DNA of 64,000 bases, from NCBI GenBank assembly GCA_947044365.1, contig OX345636.1, positions 54,105,746 through 54,169,745 of the forward strand, written 5' to 3'. This document shows positions 22,601 to 35,165 of the stretch, in pieces. The DNA comes from Petrosia ficiformis (lineage: Eukaryota; Porifera; Demospongiae; Haplosclerida; Petrosiidae). The notes beneath the pieces were generated by a model. That model had not been told where the DNA came from, ran no database searches, and worked only from the letters and a program-made list of their open reading frames with translations. Position numbers and translations under genes: made by a program. How positions within the stretch are numbered: the first letter of the stretch is position 1; the number at the start of each line of letters is the position of its first letter.

Positions 22601-23373
22601 GTATAATATATTCTATACCTAACATCAACATCAATGTTACCTGATATCTATGGCTCTATGCTCCTTTTTCCATTTGTCTCCATCTTTTTTCAATTTACAA
22701 CTTGACTGCGCATGCTCAGACTGGTGCAATCTATTATGAATATCATTATAGGTCTTATATCAGCCCTGTGGTTTCATATCCACCTGTGGTTGGGTGTATA
22801 TCGCGTATATAACACCTGTCGGTAACTTTGATGTGGGTGTTAGCTATGGTATATATATATATATATATATGTAAGGTTATATATATATATGTAAGGTTAT
22901 ATCACAGCACGAGTGCTAAATCAGATTTATAAAAACTGAGCCCAAGGGTGGAGCCTGAGGGCGAGGTTTTTATAAATCTGATATAGTACGAGTGGCTGTG
23001 ATATAACCAATATATATCACAAAAGACAAAACCTTTGTTGATGTCTGATGTTTCGACGGCGCTATATCTGACCACAGTGCTATATCTTATATATATCCCT
23101 GTGGTTTACTTTGATGTTTCGCCATATCGGGATATATATATATATATAATTATTATTGGTCAGATGTTTGTGATATAAATAATATTATTTCTCATATATA
23201 GCATATGGTCACAGTATCATTGAACTAACTGCAACAGAATTCAATGCAACTGAAGGAGACTCCAATATCATTACTGTAATAAGATCTGCTGGTCAATTTG
23301 AAGAGGTGAGAGTTCATACATATATACGTACATGTACATGCATACATACATAAACACATACTTACATACATAT

Positions 23374-23404
<31 letters not shown>

Positions 23405-24720
23405 CATACATACATATACATACATACATACATACATACATACATACATACATACATGTACATAAATATGTACATAAATATGTACATACATACATATATA
23501 CATATATACATACATACATACATACAGATATACATACATGTACATAAATGTGTACATAAATATGTACATACATACATATATACATACATGCAATGCATAC
23601 ATACATACATGTACATACGTGTATACATGCATACATACATACATATATACATACATACATACATACAGATATACATACATGTACATAAATGTGTACATAA
23701 ATATGTACATACATACATATATACATACATGCAATGCATACATGCAATGCATACATACATACATGTACATACGTGTATACATACATACATACATACATAC
23801 ATACATTTATACATACATGTACATAAATGTGTACATAAATATGTACATACATGTACATGCATATATACATACATGTACATACGTGTATACATACATGTAC
23901 ATACATACATACATACATGCATACATACATACATGCATATATACATACATGTACATAAATGTGTACATACATACATACATACATGCATACATACATACAT
24001 AATATATACATGCATACATACATACATACATACATATATACATACATGTGTACATAAATATGTACATACATGCATATATACATTCATGTACATACATAAA
24101 TACATACATACATACATACAGGTGTCTGACAGTCTGTTACATGGGAGGTCACTTTAGACACAGCTTCTGAATCAGATATCAACTCTCTAAAAGGTACTGA
24201 CAGTGTACCTGCAAGATCAAACTGTTCTGTAATCAGTCTTCAAGTATTTGATGATTCAGCATCTGAGTTTTCTGAACTGTTGAGTATTCGTTTAACATCT
24301 GTAAGTGGAGGAGCAATCTTAAGATCAGTTGGCATGGCAACAGTGAATATACTCCCAAGTGATCCAAATGGACTGTTTGGTTTGTAGATACGTACATTCA
24401 TACATACATACATATGTACATGTACATAAATACATAAATACATAGTTACATGAATACATATGTACATACAAATACAACATAAACATGATTTAAAATAATG
24501 TGGTTTTTAATTGCAGTATTTTCTGAGAGTAGTCAGGAACTCACAATACTGCAACTCGAAACTGGTTCATCCAGTTTTTCTCTACTTGTCCAACGTCAAG
24601 GAGGGATTGTGGGTGTGTCTGAAATCCAGTGGAGCATTACAACGAAGAATGGTATATACATCCTAGGGAGGAGACTAAATTTCATATATATCATCTATTT
24701 ATGTTTATGACCTATTAAAA

Positions 24721-24770
<50 letters not shown>

Positions 24771-25071
24771 TGTATATGCAATACTCATTATTGACAGGTG
24801 ATGACCCCTCTCTCGACATACAACCAACCAGTGATGTCCTAATATTCACAACAGGGGTGGCCTCTCGTAGCTTCACTCTCTCAGTTCTTCCTGATGATAT
24901 ATCAGAAGTTAATGAATCGAGATGTGGTATATAGAATCAAATTTAATATCTTAATTCTCCCGTATCACTAGGTATTTTATGTTACTCTTGACAGTGCCAA
25001 TGGAGGTGCTAATATTGGTGCTAATGGTGCAACAGCTCAGATCATAATACCTGCCAATGATGAACCTTATG
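19667..25071 (+). CDS. Calx-beta repeat protein, partial multi-exon gene
   Basis: Exons with good splice sites lie at 19667-19756, 19913-20016, 20121-20241, 23202-23305, 24132-24379, 24517-24651, 24798-24916 and 24972-25071. Visible units: AVFDTNPELNETYSISLEDP; IELTATEFNATEGDSNIITV joined to VTWEVTLDTASESD .. FDDSASEFSELLSIRLTSVS .. MATVNILPSDPNGLFG; then WSITTKN-GDDPSLDIQPTSD .. FTLSVLPDDISEVNE joined to VFYVTLDSANGGANIGANG .. IIIPANDEPYG. These are three or so Calx-beta domains with the usual D-P-x-G-x-F linkers. Exon phases agree from 23202 through 24798. The joins at 20016/20121 and 24916/24972 do not stay in frame with any GT I can see, so those points may be lesions. Large extracellular Calx-beta proteins act in adhesion. 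The gene is cut off by the right outer arm at 25085. Confidence 0.75.
21133..22090. repeat. Dispersed repeat AAGCAAACCCACAATAACC, two copies
   Basis: Copies at about 21133-21300 and 21945-22090 share AAGCAAACCCACAATA, a GAGTATAAAG block about 25-30 bases on, and a GGGACTG/GTCCC motif near the end. Further copies lie at 31425-31560 and 32645-32770. No ends or target duplications could be fixed. Confidence 0.7.
22471..22596. mobile_element. Foldback element 1 with GC-rich loop
   Basis: GGTGTGTATCAGCAATATCAG (22483-22503) is perfectly complementary to 22565-22585. An inner stem, CGAGATAGCAGCCC, pairs around GAGGCGAAGCCGAGG. ACATGG and CCATGT form the outer ends. The loop is far more GC-rich than the surroundings. 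A degenerate relative starts near 38597 (CATGGCTTCGAGGTGTATCA). Confidence 0.8.
22895..23008. mobile_element. Foldback element 2
   Basis: GGTTATATCACAGC pairs with GCTGTGATATAACC, and ATCAGATTTATAAAAAC with GTTTTTATAAATCTGAT, around the GC-rich core CCCAAGGGTGGAGCCTGAGG. It has the same layout as element 1 but no sequence identity in the stems. Confidence 0.8.
23310..24120. repeat. (TACA)n hypervariable tract
   Basis: About 800 bases of ATAC/TACATACA repeats with embedded higher-order units such as ACATGTACATAAATGTGTAC. It lies inside an intron of the Calx-beta gene. The long frames through it (Tyr/Met/His/Thr) are repeat translations. Confidence 0.97.
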
Positions 25072-25494
25072 GTACTGTGTCACTACCTCCCATACCTAAA
25101 AGAGGTCATTGTTGTCATACTTAAAACGACACACAAAATATTGCCATTTAATTTTATAGTTTTGGAGGTGGTGATGCTACTCCATTGGAGTTGAAGTATT
25201 TTAGGATATTACTATGTAAGTTCCTTTCAGATAAAATAACTGTGTTTATAGCCGATACATCAGGTTACATTAACTCACTATTAAGCAATTGATGTAGATG
25301 TTCGTAACCTAATGCTCCTTCACACTTGCAAAAATTAACTATTAAATCACATTTTAAAGAGTGTAATTCTGAACAATGAAATATATTTACAGTATAAATG
25401 AAATAAGCAACAAAAACAAAAACAAAAACAGCCTATAAATGAATCATGTACAATGTATGTACATATGTTATTGTATATTTCTTATTAATGATTT

Positions 25495-26338
25495 TCAGCA
25501 GCTGCTGGACATCACATGCTGAGGAGGGGGAGGAGCAGTAGGACTAACTGGTATTTGAGGGGCACCAAGATAAGGAGCGGGAAGATTATTTGAACAGCCT
25601 ATTCCAGTATGACTAACTGGTATTTGAGGGGCACCAAGATAAGGAGCGGGAAGATGATTTGAACAGCCTATTGCAGTATGACTAACTGGTACTTGAGGAA
25701 CACCAAGATAAGGAGCGGGAAGATTATTTGAACAGCCTATTCCAGTATGACTAACTGGTATTTGAGGGGCACCAAGATAAGGAGCGGGAAGATGATTTGA
25801 ACAGCCTATTGCAGTATGGCTAAGTGGTACTTGAGGAACACCAAGATAAGATGATTTGAACAGCTTATTCCAGTATGACTAACTGGTACTTGAGGAACAC
25901 CAAGATAAGGAGCGGGAAGATGGTTTGAACAAAAAAGATGAGGTACCTGAGGTGGATAAAAAGTCAAAATCTTTTGATTTTCCTCTTTCTTCTTTTGTAT
26001 TTCGTGCTCCTCTCTTTCAAGTTCTCGTCTCTTTCTCCTCAATTTTCGTCATCAAACTTTCTTTTTAGACTATTCCATTCCTGTCTCCTCCTTCTTTCTT
26101 CCTTCCTTTGGTAGTAGTCTCTCCTCCTTTTCTCTTGTTCTTTTTCTCTTCTATTTTTTTCTTCCTGGTATTGTTGTTGCTTCTTTTTGTCTTCTCTTTT
26201 TTTTGTATCTTCTTTTTCAAGTTCTTTCAGTTTCTGCTCTTTTCTTGACTTCTCTTCTTCCTCTTTTCTCAGCTTCTCTTGCTTTAATTTCTGCTCTTCT
26301 ACTTTCATGTTCTCTTCCTTTGACTCACTACTTCCCAT
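25495..26338 (-). pseudogene. N-myristoyl-type coiled-coil protein, right copy (7-base deletion)
   Basis: The start MGSSESKEENMKVEE and the coiled coil match the left copy almost exactly. After KRKFDDEN, seven bases (GAAAAAT in the left copy) are missing, giving an immediate TGA at about 26041. Beyond the deletion the reading resumes in another frame, RRKRRELEREEHEIQKKK .. PPQVPHLFCSNHLPAPYLG, in the correct frame across the T-run that is shifted on the left. The repeat region has mixed unit types (GAPQIPVSHT and GVPQVPVSHT), and one unit near 25850 is shortened so that the frame fails again. The tail ..MSSSC is kept. Neither arm therefore holds an intact gene. Confidence 0.75.
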
Positions 26339-27224
26339 GTTTTCTTTTGTGATATTTTTTTACTGTTCCAAAGTTATTTATACTTGCCTCTTACCCAAGA
26401 CCCTCCCTTGCCCTTGATTTCACAGGGATTCAACCTGCCTTTTCTGCAGTGAGCCTTGCAGGACTAACCAGAGGTGGTCAAAATGTACAAAAGACCTCCC
26501 ATTGCATAATTGTGTACTTGAACCTGTCCTTTCCAGTTGTGTACACCACCTTATGTGATGTGTTTGCATGTTCCAAGGTTCCTTAACTGCTGGTGAGAAA
26601 GATTATATGGTTAATGGTTAATGATTAATGCATTAGACATTTCCACCTTTATTGTTGTAGTTGTACCTTGTGTTTCAGAAATATTAAAAATAAATACATA
26701 CACCATTTTTGGATCACAGCGAAAATAGTCAACTTCTGCTCATGTGTAATTTCTTACACATAAAATACATGTACAGGTACACATGTATGTCAAATTCCAT
26801 TTACTTACATTGCTCTGCAGTATTCAAAATTCTTTGCCTTTCAATTTGGGAAAAAAATGGTCAACTATCACATGACTGTACTAATTCAAGTGTTGATAGT
26901 GACTTGGAAATTATTTCACTGAGTGTTACATGTACATCATTTCTAATTATATTAATAATGATTTACCATAGAGAATAATTAAGCAGGGAAAAATAGACGT
27001 GAAATTTCACAAATCAACTTTTAACTGTGAATTTTTTCCCCCACCAAACTTGTCATCAACTACGCAAGGGTGTTTCTAATTGCATGCTAGTGCTATTAAA
27101 AAGTGTCTATACTACTATACCTAAAAGAATGCCAGCCAGTGAATGAACTAGAGATCTTCCTGAGCTTGTAAAATGTTCCTGGAATTGCAGCTTCTACTGT
27201 ACTTTACATACATTGACACTTCAT

Positions 27225-27420
27225 TCCCTTTCAAAAACATGTTCACAACCTCTCTCTATTCTATTTTGAGAGGGAAATGTCCACAGCTTTTGCCCAAGCA
27301 ATCAAAAACCTCCATTTTCTAAAATATAATTTTACTTGTATGGACTAACGTGAGCTGATTGGGCATCATATATTTGATGCCCGAAACTACTCAATATTAC
27401 AGTTCCCAAAATGCGTCACG
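27225..27420 (-). pseudogene. RecQ-like helicase transposon remnant, right arm
   Basis: Mirror of 2925-3115, with the same GGGCATCATATATTTGATGC hairpin and the same truncated frame. Confidence 0.5.
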
Positions 27421-28726
27421 AATCAATGAATGCACTTGCAGTGCAGAATTAATGAGTGTGGGCGATAGTCACAATTTTCTTTTTTTTTTACTGCAGAATT
27501 CAAAAGTCCATCCAATGGGCTGGTCAGTGCAGTCGAATGGAATTCATAGCTACATAGTTTCATGGAATGGTGTAACAGATTTTCATTGATTTACAAATAA
27601 ATACCTAGGAGTCTTATAATAAAGTTTCCATTGCCATTTGTGTAAGTGATACATGTGTGTATGTGTCTGTCTATCTGTCTTTCTGTATGTATGTACATGT
27701 ATCATATATATATGTATCTGTAGTACAAACCGAAAGATGTTGTGTGTACTTCAATATTGTGGATTTTGTTGTATAGATATTGTACATGAAAAACGAAATA
27801 TTTTGTTTTCCCACTCTAATAATTATCATATCAAGATTGATTAAAACCCATGATATTTTTTGTGCGATGAAATAACAGATATAGTTGTATTTTCAAACAA
27901 GCTGGCTAAAACTACATGTACTTTCTTCCTGATAGTCTCAGTTCTCCAACTCAATCACTTTATGTACCATACCCTAGAATGATGATGCAACTTCTTTAAC
28001 CATATAATTGTGTAATACAAACAAATCTGTGAGAAAGCAATGTGTTGTACTGTACTACATTTGACCAAGGTTTAATATGCTTTCCTATATTTCCAGCTTA
28101 ATAAATAAGTACATGTACATGTATATGTGTAATAGTAATGCAACAATGAGTCTTCCTTCAATATCAATACACATACATTGCATGTGTACATACATATATG
28201 TATATACTGGGTATTGTCAGTAACTCTTATTAGATCTGGAGTGAATGTTAGGTGTGCACAAGACTTCCCCTTTGTGTGTTATGCCTTGGTATGCCTTAAC
28301 TTGCATGATATAAATCAAGCCTTACAGGAAGTGATCAACATGCCTCCCATTGCACATTGGTGTACTTGAACCTGTTCTTTCCAGTTGTGTACACCACCTT
28401 ATGTGATGTACTTGCAGGCTCTAATTGCTCCACCTTGGGGTCAGAAATATTATATAGTTAATGATTAATGCATTAAACATTTCCATGTGTGTTAGAAACA
28501 TTGGTTATATGATGTGAGAAATAAATACATGTGGTGGAATAGACATGAATTTTGGATGACGGCGAAAAAGGTCCATCTCTACTCATGTATGCCCTCACCA
28601 CCACACCTCCTCCTTCCCCCCCCCCATGATAAAGGGATACATGTGTATCTACATACATCTATCAACTGCCCCAAATCTTCACATACATATACATAACAGA
28701 TTATTGATAGCAATTAATAATTATTA

Positions 28727-29340
28727 CGACCATAATAACATAATTATTATAATTATACTGCATGTAAACATGAATAAATAAATAAATAAACAATGGGGGT
28801 GTAGTGAATGTTATGTAGGACCTATTAGCATACTATATAATATACATACATACATGTACATACATATATATATATATATACATGTACATGTATACGTATA
28901 TATATATATATATTCATCCATTCATTCATTCATTCATTCATTATTTGATTAATCATGTATCTATTTATACATGTACATGTAGGTATATCTGGTAACGTGT
29001 GTATTCATCATCCCTGGCCCTCAATAGGATCATACATACCCAGGTTAGCAAAATGGGTGTGGACAAACCGATTAGCAAAATGGGTGTGGTCAAACTTTAT
29101 TGGTCAAAATGCTAAATCTTAACTTATATATATTATGCTTTGGTGTCATTGTACCACTTGACACAGATAGTCTAGTGGGGTTAAAGACATCTTGGTGGGA
29201 CTGCAACCCTTCCCTCTCTCTACATACATGTATCTGAAAATGCCTATAGAGTCCTGTTTACCAATGCATCAGTAAATACATTTACTTCCAAAAACTAACT
29301 AAATGACCAATAAAATAATTTATTTGATATACAGTATGTG
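28727..29340. repeat. Segmental duplication, copy 1
   Basis: A direct duplicate of 36140-36725. Shared landmarks in order are AATTATACTGCATGTAAA, CAATGGGGGTG, GTTATGTAGGACCT, the TATA/ATTC microsatellites, CATACCCAGGTTAGCAAAAT, GGTGTCATTGTACCACTTGA and AATGCCTATA. Identity is perhaps 90 per cent with microsatellite length changes. No coding content is seen. The stretch 29341-29689 is unique and featureless. Confidence 0.85.
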
Positions 29341-29689
29341 ACTGTCATGTGACTGCTATAAAAAAATGTTTTTTTTTCCCATTGGATCAAGTGATTCTTA
29401 TGTGTTATTTCTACATGAATGAATAGACAAATGGTTGATAACTTAAAGCTTGAGGGTCAGATATGGCATGTGACGCAGCAAGAGCCCATAAACCTCCCAT
29501 TTCACATTAGTGTACTTGTTACTTGCAAAAACCACAAAGTGGTTACACTCAAGCTAGAAATATAGACAAGGACAAACCTGCATACTACAGTACAGTGGCA
29601 TACTTACATAGGAAAATTTACTGAGATTACGGGTTTCTGTCTGAAATAATTTCACGATAAAACTGCATGACCTTTTATGTACATATATA

Positions 29690-31388
29690 TGTATGACTCT
29701 ACTAGTACTGAGGGTCATACATGTAGTGCACATATGACCATACTTATACTTAGCAACATATGTGTACATGTATATGTACATATATATGTATGACTCTACT
29801 AGTACTGAGGGTCATACATGTAGTGTACATATGACCATACTTATACTTACCAACATATGCGTACATGTATATGTACATATATATGTATGACTCTACTAAT
29901 ACTGAGGGTCATACATGTAGTGCACATATGACCATACTTATACTTAGCAACATATGTGTACATGTATATGTACATATATATGTATGACTCTACTAGTACT
30001 GAGGGTCATACATGTAGTGCACATATGACCATACTTATACTTAGCAACATATGTGTACATGTATATGTACATATATATGTATGACTCTACTAGTACTGAG
30101 GGTCATACATGTAGTGCACATATGACCATACTTATACTTAGCAACATATGTGTACATGTATATTACATATATATGTATGACTCTACTAGTACTGAGGGTC
30201 ATACATGTAGTGCACATATGACCATACTTATACTTACCAACATATGCGTACATGTGTACGTACATATATATGTATGACTCTACTAGTACTGAGGGTCATA
30301 CATGTACATGTAGTGCACATATGACCATACTTATACTTACCAACATATGCGTACATGTATATGTACATATATATGTATGACTCTACTAGTACTGAGGGTC
30401 ATACATGTAGTGCACATATGACCATACCTATACTTACCAACATATGCATACATGTATATGTACATATATATGTATGACTCTACTAGTACTGAGGGTCATA
30501 CATGTAATGCACATACAACCATACTTATACTTAGCAACATATGTGTACATGTATAATTATGTACATATACATGTATATGTATGACTCTACTAGTACTGGG
30601 TGTCATACATGTAGTACACATATGACCATACTTATACTTACCAACATATGTGTACTATATGTACATATATATGTATGACTCTACTAGTACTGAGTCATAC
30701 ATGTAGTGCACATATGACCATACATATACTTAGCAACATATGTGTACATGTATATGTACATATATATGTATGACTCTACTAGGGGGGTCATACATGTAGT
30801 GCACATATGACCATACTTATACTTACCAACATATGCTTACATGTATATGTACATATATATGTATGACTCTACTAGTACTGAGGGTCATACATGTAGTGCA
30901 CATATGACCATACTTATACTTAGCAACATATGTGTACATGTATATGTACATATACATGTATATGTATGACTCTACTAGTACTGAGGGTCATACATGTAGT
31001 GCACATATGACCATACTTATACTTACCAACATATGCTTACATGTATATGTACATATATATGTATGACTCTACTAGTACTGGGTGTCATACATGTAGTGCA
31101 CATATGACCATACATATACTTAGCAACATATGTGTACATGTATATGTACATATATATGTATATGTATGACTCTACTAGTACTGAGGGTCATACATGTAGT
31201 GCACATATGACCATACTTATACTTACCAACATATGCTTACATGTATATGTACATATATATGTATGACTCTAGTAGTACTGGGTGTCATACATGTAGTGCA
31301 CATATGACCATACATATACTTAGCAACATATGTGTACATGTATATGTACATATATATGTATGACTCTACTAGTACTGAGTCATACATG
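29690..31388 (+). repeat. 90-97 bp satellite, block 2
   Basis: About 18 units in the same orientation as block 1. Units alternate between TTAGCAACATATGTGTAC and TTACCAACATATGC types, and some have ACTGGGTGTC in place of ACTGAGGGTC. The two types tend to alternate near 30900-31350, indicating a two-unit higher-order repeat. Being in the same orientation as block 1, it is not part of the inverted duplication. Confidence 0.95.
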
Positions 31389-33654
31389 TAGATTCATAGA
31401 GGATGTCCTTAAGTAATTTTTAAAAAAAAAGCAAACCCACAATAACCCTGCACACCCATAGTGTATAAGCAGCAGGTGGAGAGCCAGGAGTGTCTGAATT
31501 CAATTCAAATTTTTGAATGGGACTGAAATTAATGTCCCAAATTAAAGTCGCTAAAGTTAATACATGTACATCACAAGTATAGCTCTTTGTATTTTGCTTT
31601 CTATCAGTGTAAGTACTTATGTAGGAAGTGGTGGTCCTATGTTAGCCTCCCACTTTAGTTAATTTTTTAGCAGGTTCAACAGAATGTCTTCTTTTACGTA
31701 CATTGTACATGTAATTGTATACATTAAAATTTTACTAACTGTTAGCTACTAATGTACATGTAGTATGTGTGTTTTTTACTGCCCATACACATATATGTAC
31801 ATACATACATACATACATACATACATACATACATACGTACAAACATTAATTCAGGGAACAATCTATTAAAGAGACTACTGATGTAGTTTGCTCCTAGAAA
31901 CATCATCATGTGTTAATATTGATATTATTAATAATATTGATCCTGAAGTGGATGGGATAAATACTGACAAATCTATCTATCTGTCTGTCTGTCTATTTGT
32001 CTGTCTGTCTGTCTATTCATGTATTTTTTCTTCTCACAGAGTTTTACAGTTATCATAGTAAATCCATTTGGAGGTGCTAGATTAGGTTAAATGTCACTGT
32101 CACTATAATCATTAATATGAGTGATGATGTGAATGGAGTCTTTACTTTCCCTGCTGATAGTCTTGTGGTATGTACATTACATATGTACATTACATGTGTA
32201 CATGTGTAAATTCATGTATATAATAATTTTATTTGATGCCAATGTAATACTTAATTTCTATTACCTGTGATAATCAGATCTTGCTTTTTTGTATCCAAAT
32301 TGTTACTTGTTTTGTGTTTATTTTATTTTCATTTTTTGGTGTATTTTTTTTCATTCTAGTTTTGAAAGGCTTCTAGAAGTAAGTTTTAGTTTTGGTAGCC
32401 TAATCAATTTTTTATTAGTTTAGTTTTCCAGATTTCATTTTAGTTTGACTTACAATGCTCTATTGTACGCTTGTAAAAGGGGCCTAAAATGTCCATTACT
32501 AACCAATTCACTATGCACTTGCTGATCTGACTATGCTATTGAATACCACACTACAATAGATCTGTACATTGATTGCAAGGCTTTTATATTGTATGGTGTG
32601 TTTGGTTAATGTGTGTTTGCTTCATGCAGGATGTGTTGTTACTTATGAAGCAAAACCCATAATAACCCCACATAGCATAGGGTATAAAAGGCCTGGCTAA
32701 AGCTGGCCACTATCAAGGAGAATCAGATTCATACTCATATTTAGCAAAATTTCCCAAAATTTAATTCTTTAGCACATTATGAAACTTGTGTAAATTGTAA
32801 TAGCTGCAACCAGCTATGGAATTAAGGTGGTGCTTTGGTAATTAGCATATTCACAAGTGCTAGTATAATAGTTAGTAAACTACTGCAATGTACATATGTA
32901 TGTATTATATAGACCTGTAGGACAATGAAATAACCAATGTCTTGGGCACTTTATCTCGATAATAATATGCGATTATTAAGTGTATGGAATTATGATGGTG
33001 CTCTGGTAATTAGCATTATCCTCCATACCTAACACTGCTGGTGCATGCAGTATTAAGTCAGCATGTGCTTCTTACATGTGTTCTAGAATATACAATGTAA
33101 TTAGTCTGAATGTTTACTTCACAGCTGGCATATCACATCAGAGGTACTAATTATATATCTGTTGACTGTGGTGATAATAATGCTCTGCTGTTAACAGCTG
33201 TGGTATGTATCAATAAATTTTTGAAAAACAGTTTTGATGTAACTGATATGGAAAACCATTCCCAGATCACGCCCCACCACCTCTTCTGGCTGTCGTCTAG
33301 CAGGTACGGAGGAGAGTGATGAAGATGAATGTAAGTTGCACAATCTTACACAATAATATATTATTATAATACATACATGTACATGTACATGTGGTAGAGA
33401 TGTCCTGGTTATACTCAGTAGTACATGTAATAACTTATAGCTGTACAATGAGTAATTGAAGGCTGAGAGTCAGTCACAATTATGTATATTGTACATAACA
33501 AATACATGCATAATTATATGTACATAACTGCTATGGTCAAGATTCACATCATTACTAATAGAGTTATGAAGTATTAATTAGGAGATAGTCTTACCCGCAC
33601 TGAAAGGTAAATTCACAGCAGGAGGAACTCCATTTGACTCATTAACTCATGTAA
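31389..33654 (+). pseudogene. Repeat-rich stretch with degenerate Calx-beta exons
   Basis: After a TTCTTCTCACAG acceptor, 32042-32172 reads FTVIIVNPFGGARLG, then a frameshift, then NVTVTIIINMSDDVNGVFTF. That is a Calx-beta segment with a break in the middle. A short exon-like piece at 33125-33202 (LAYHIRGTNYISVDCGDN) has usable splice sites but no recognised family. Two AAGCAAACCCACAATA repeat copies flank these. They may be relics of the Calx-beta gene that ends at 25071. Confidence 0.4.
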
Positions 33655-34790
33655 TACATATACATGTACATATACATGTATGTGTATGTTGCTAAGTATA
33701 AGTATGGTCATATGTGCACTATGTGCACTACATGTATGATCCTCAGTACTAGTAGAGTAATACATATACATGTACATATACATATATGTGTATGTTGCTA
33801 AGTATAAGTATGGTCATATGTGCACTACATGTATGACCCTCAGTACTAGTAGAGTTATACATATACATACATATACATGTATGTGTATGTTGCTAAGTAT
33901 AAGTATGGTCATATGTGCACTACATGTATGACCCTCAGTACTAGTAGAGTTATACATATACATACATATACATGTATGTGTATGTTGCTAAGTATAAGTA
34001 TGGTCATATGTGCACTATGTGCACTACATGTATGATCCTCAGTACTAGTAGAGTAATACATATACATGTACATATACATGTATGTTGCTAAGTATAAGTA
34101 TGGTCATATGTGCACTACATGTATGACCCTCAGTACTAGTAGAGTTATACATATACATACATATACATGTATGTGTATGTTGCTAAGTATAAGTATGGTC
34201 ATATGTGCACTATGTGCACTACATGTATGATCCTCAGTACTAGTAGAGTAATACATATACATGTACATATACATGTATGTTGCTTAGTATATATAAGTAT
34301 GGTCATATGTGCACTACATGTATGACCCTCAGTACTAGTAGAGTCATATATACATATTTATATGTAAATATACATGTAAACATAATTATGTTGCTAATTA
34401 TATGTATGGTCATATGTGCATATACATGTGCATATACATGTACACATGTGTATAAGTATGATCATACATGTACATGTATGTGCAATACAAGTATGACCCT
34501 TAGTACTAGTAGAGTCATACATATATACGTATGCATATACACATATGTTGCTAAGTATAAGTATGGTCATACATGTACATTTCTGTGCACTACATGTATG
34601 ACTCTCAGTACTAGTACATATATACATGTATGTACATATACATGTACATATATGTTGCTAAGTATAAGTATGGTCATATGTACACTACATGTATGATCCT
34701 CAGTACTAGTAGAGTTATACATATATATGTACATATACATGTAAGCATATGTTGGTAAGTACATGTATAATTATGGTCATACCCGAGTGT
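33655..34790 (-). repeat. 90-97 bp satellite, block 3 (inverted)
   Basis: About eleven to twelve units of the same satellite on the opposite strand (CCTCAGTACTAGTAGAGT). Several have a duplicated ATGTGCACT. The last units near 34380-34620 are enlarged and scrambled. Confidence 0.95.
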
Positions 34791-35043
34791 AAATAGAAAC
34801 AGGATCCCGCGAGTTCTATGCAATTTACCGTATATGAGGTATACTGACTATACTAGACACGAAAGAAAAAAGAAACCTTACAGATGATGAAGGCAGTGGT
34901 AGCTTTTCTGATATAGTTGATGCAGCCAGTTGCTTGCGGTTGATTGGAAAGTAGTATATCTCTTATACTGGAGGTACGTAATTACTCTATTTACATAGTG
35001 TCAATCTGTCCAAAATAACAGTGTATTATTGCATTGTGAATTT

Positions 35044-35125
35044 GGGATACACTGTGCTGATGAGACCCAATAGGTCGAAACAATCTGATCAGTGTATGTA
35101 TGTTCTGATTGTCCATGGTTTGCCC
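35044..35125 (+). ncRNA. Type I hammerhead ribozyme, copy 1
   Basis: Core CTGATGA at 35057-35063. Stem II GACC/GGTC (35064-35067, 35073-35076) closes a CAATA loop. GAAA is at 35077-35080. Stem III CAATC (35081-35085) pairs with GATTG (35107-35111). The cleavage site U-C is at 35112-35113. Stem I ACTGTG (35051-35056) pairs with CATGGT (35114-35119) using two G-U pairs, followed by an internal loop and an outer GGG/CCC. All invariant core nucleotides of the family are present. Stem III has a long 21-base loop. Open ends at stem I make it type I, the form usually linked with retroelements in animals. Confidence 0.88.
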
Positions 35126-35165
35126 TGAAAATGTCACATGTACACAAAATCAGTATCTACAAATA

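Larger units (their letters stand above)
20242..23201. other. 3-kb intron-like stretch full of repeats
   Basis: It holds a partial axis-repeat copy (20279-20466), two copies of an AAGCAAACCCACAATAACC repeat, TA microsatellites and two GC-centred foldback elements. No coding exon is seen between 20241 and 23202. Confidence 0.6.
25085..28480. repeat. Outer inverted repeat, right arm
   Basis: Reverse complement of 1855-5215, beginning at CCTCCCATACCTAAAAGAGG and ending after the CTAATTGCTCCACCTTGGGG block. Identity looks near 98-99 per cent with scattered small indels. It interrupts the Calx-beta gene. Confidence 0.9.

Noticed and set aside
23225..24157. Long Tyr/Met/Cys/His-rich open frames on both strands
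   Set aside because: They are translations of the (TACA)n tract and change frame with every unit-length variant.
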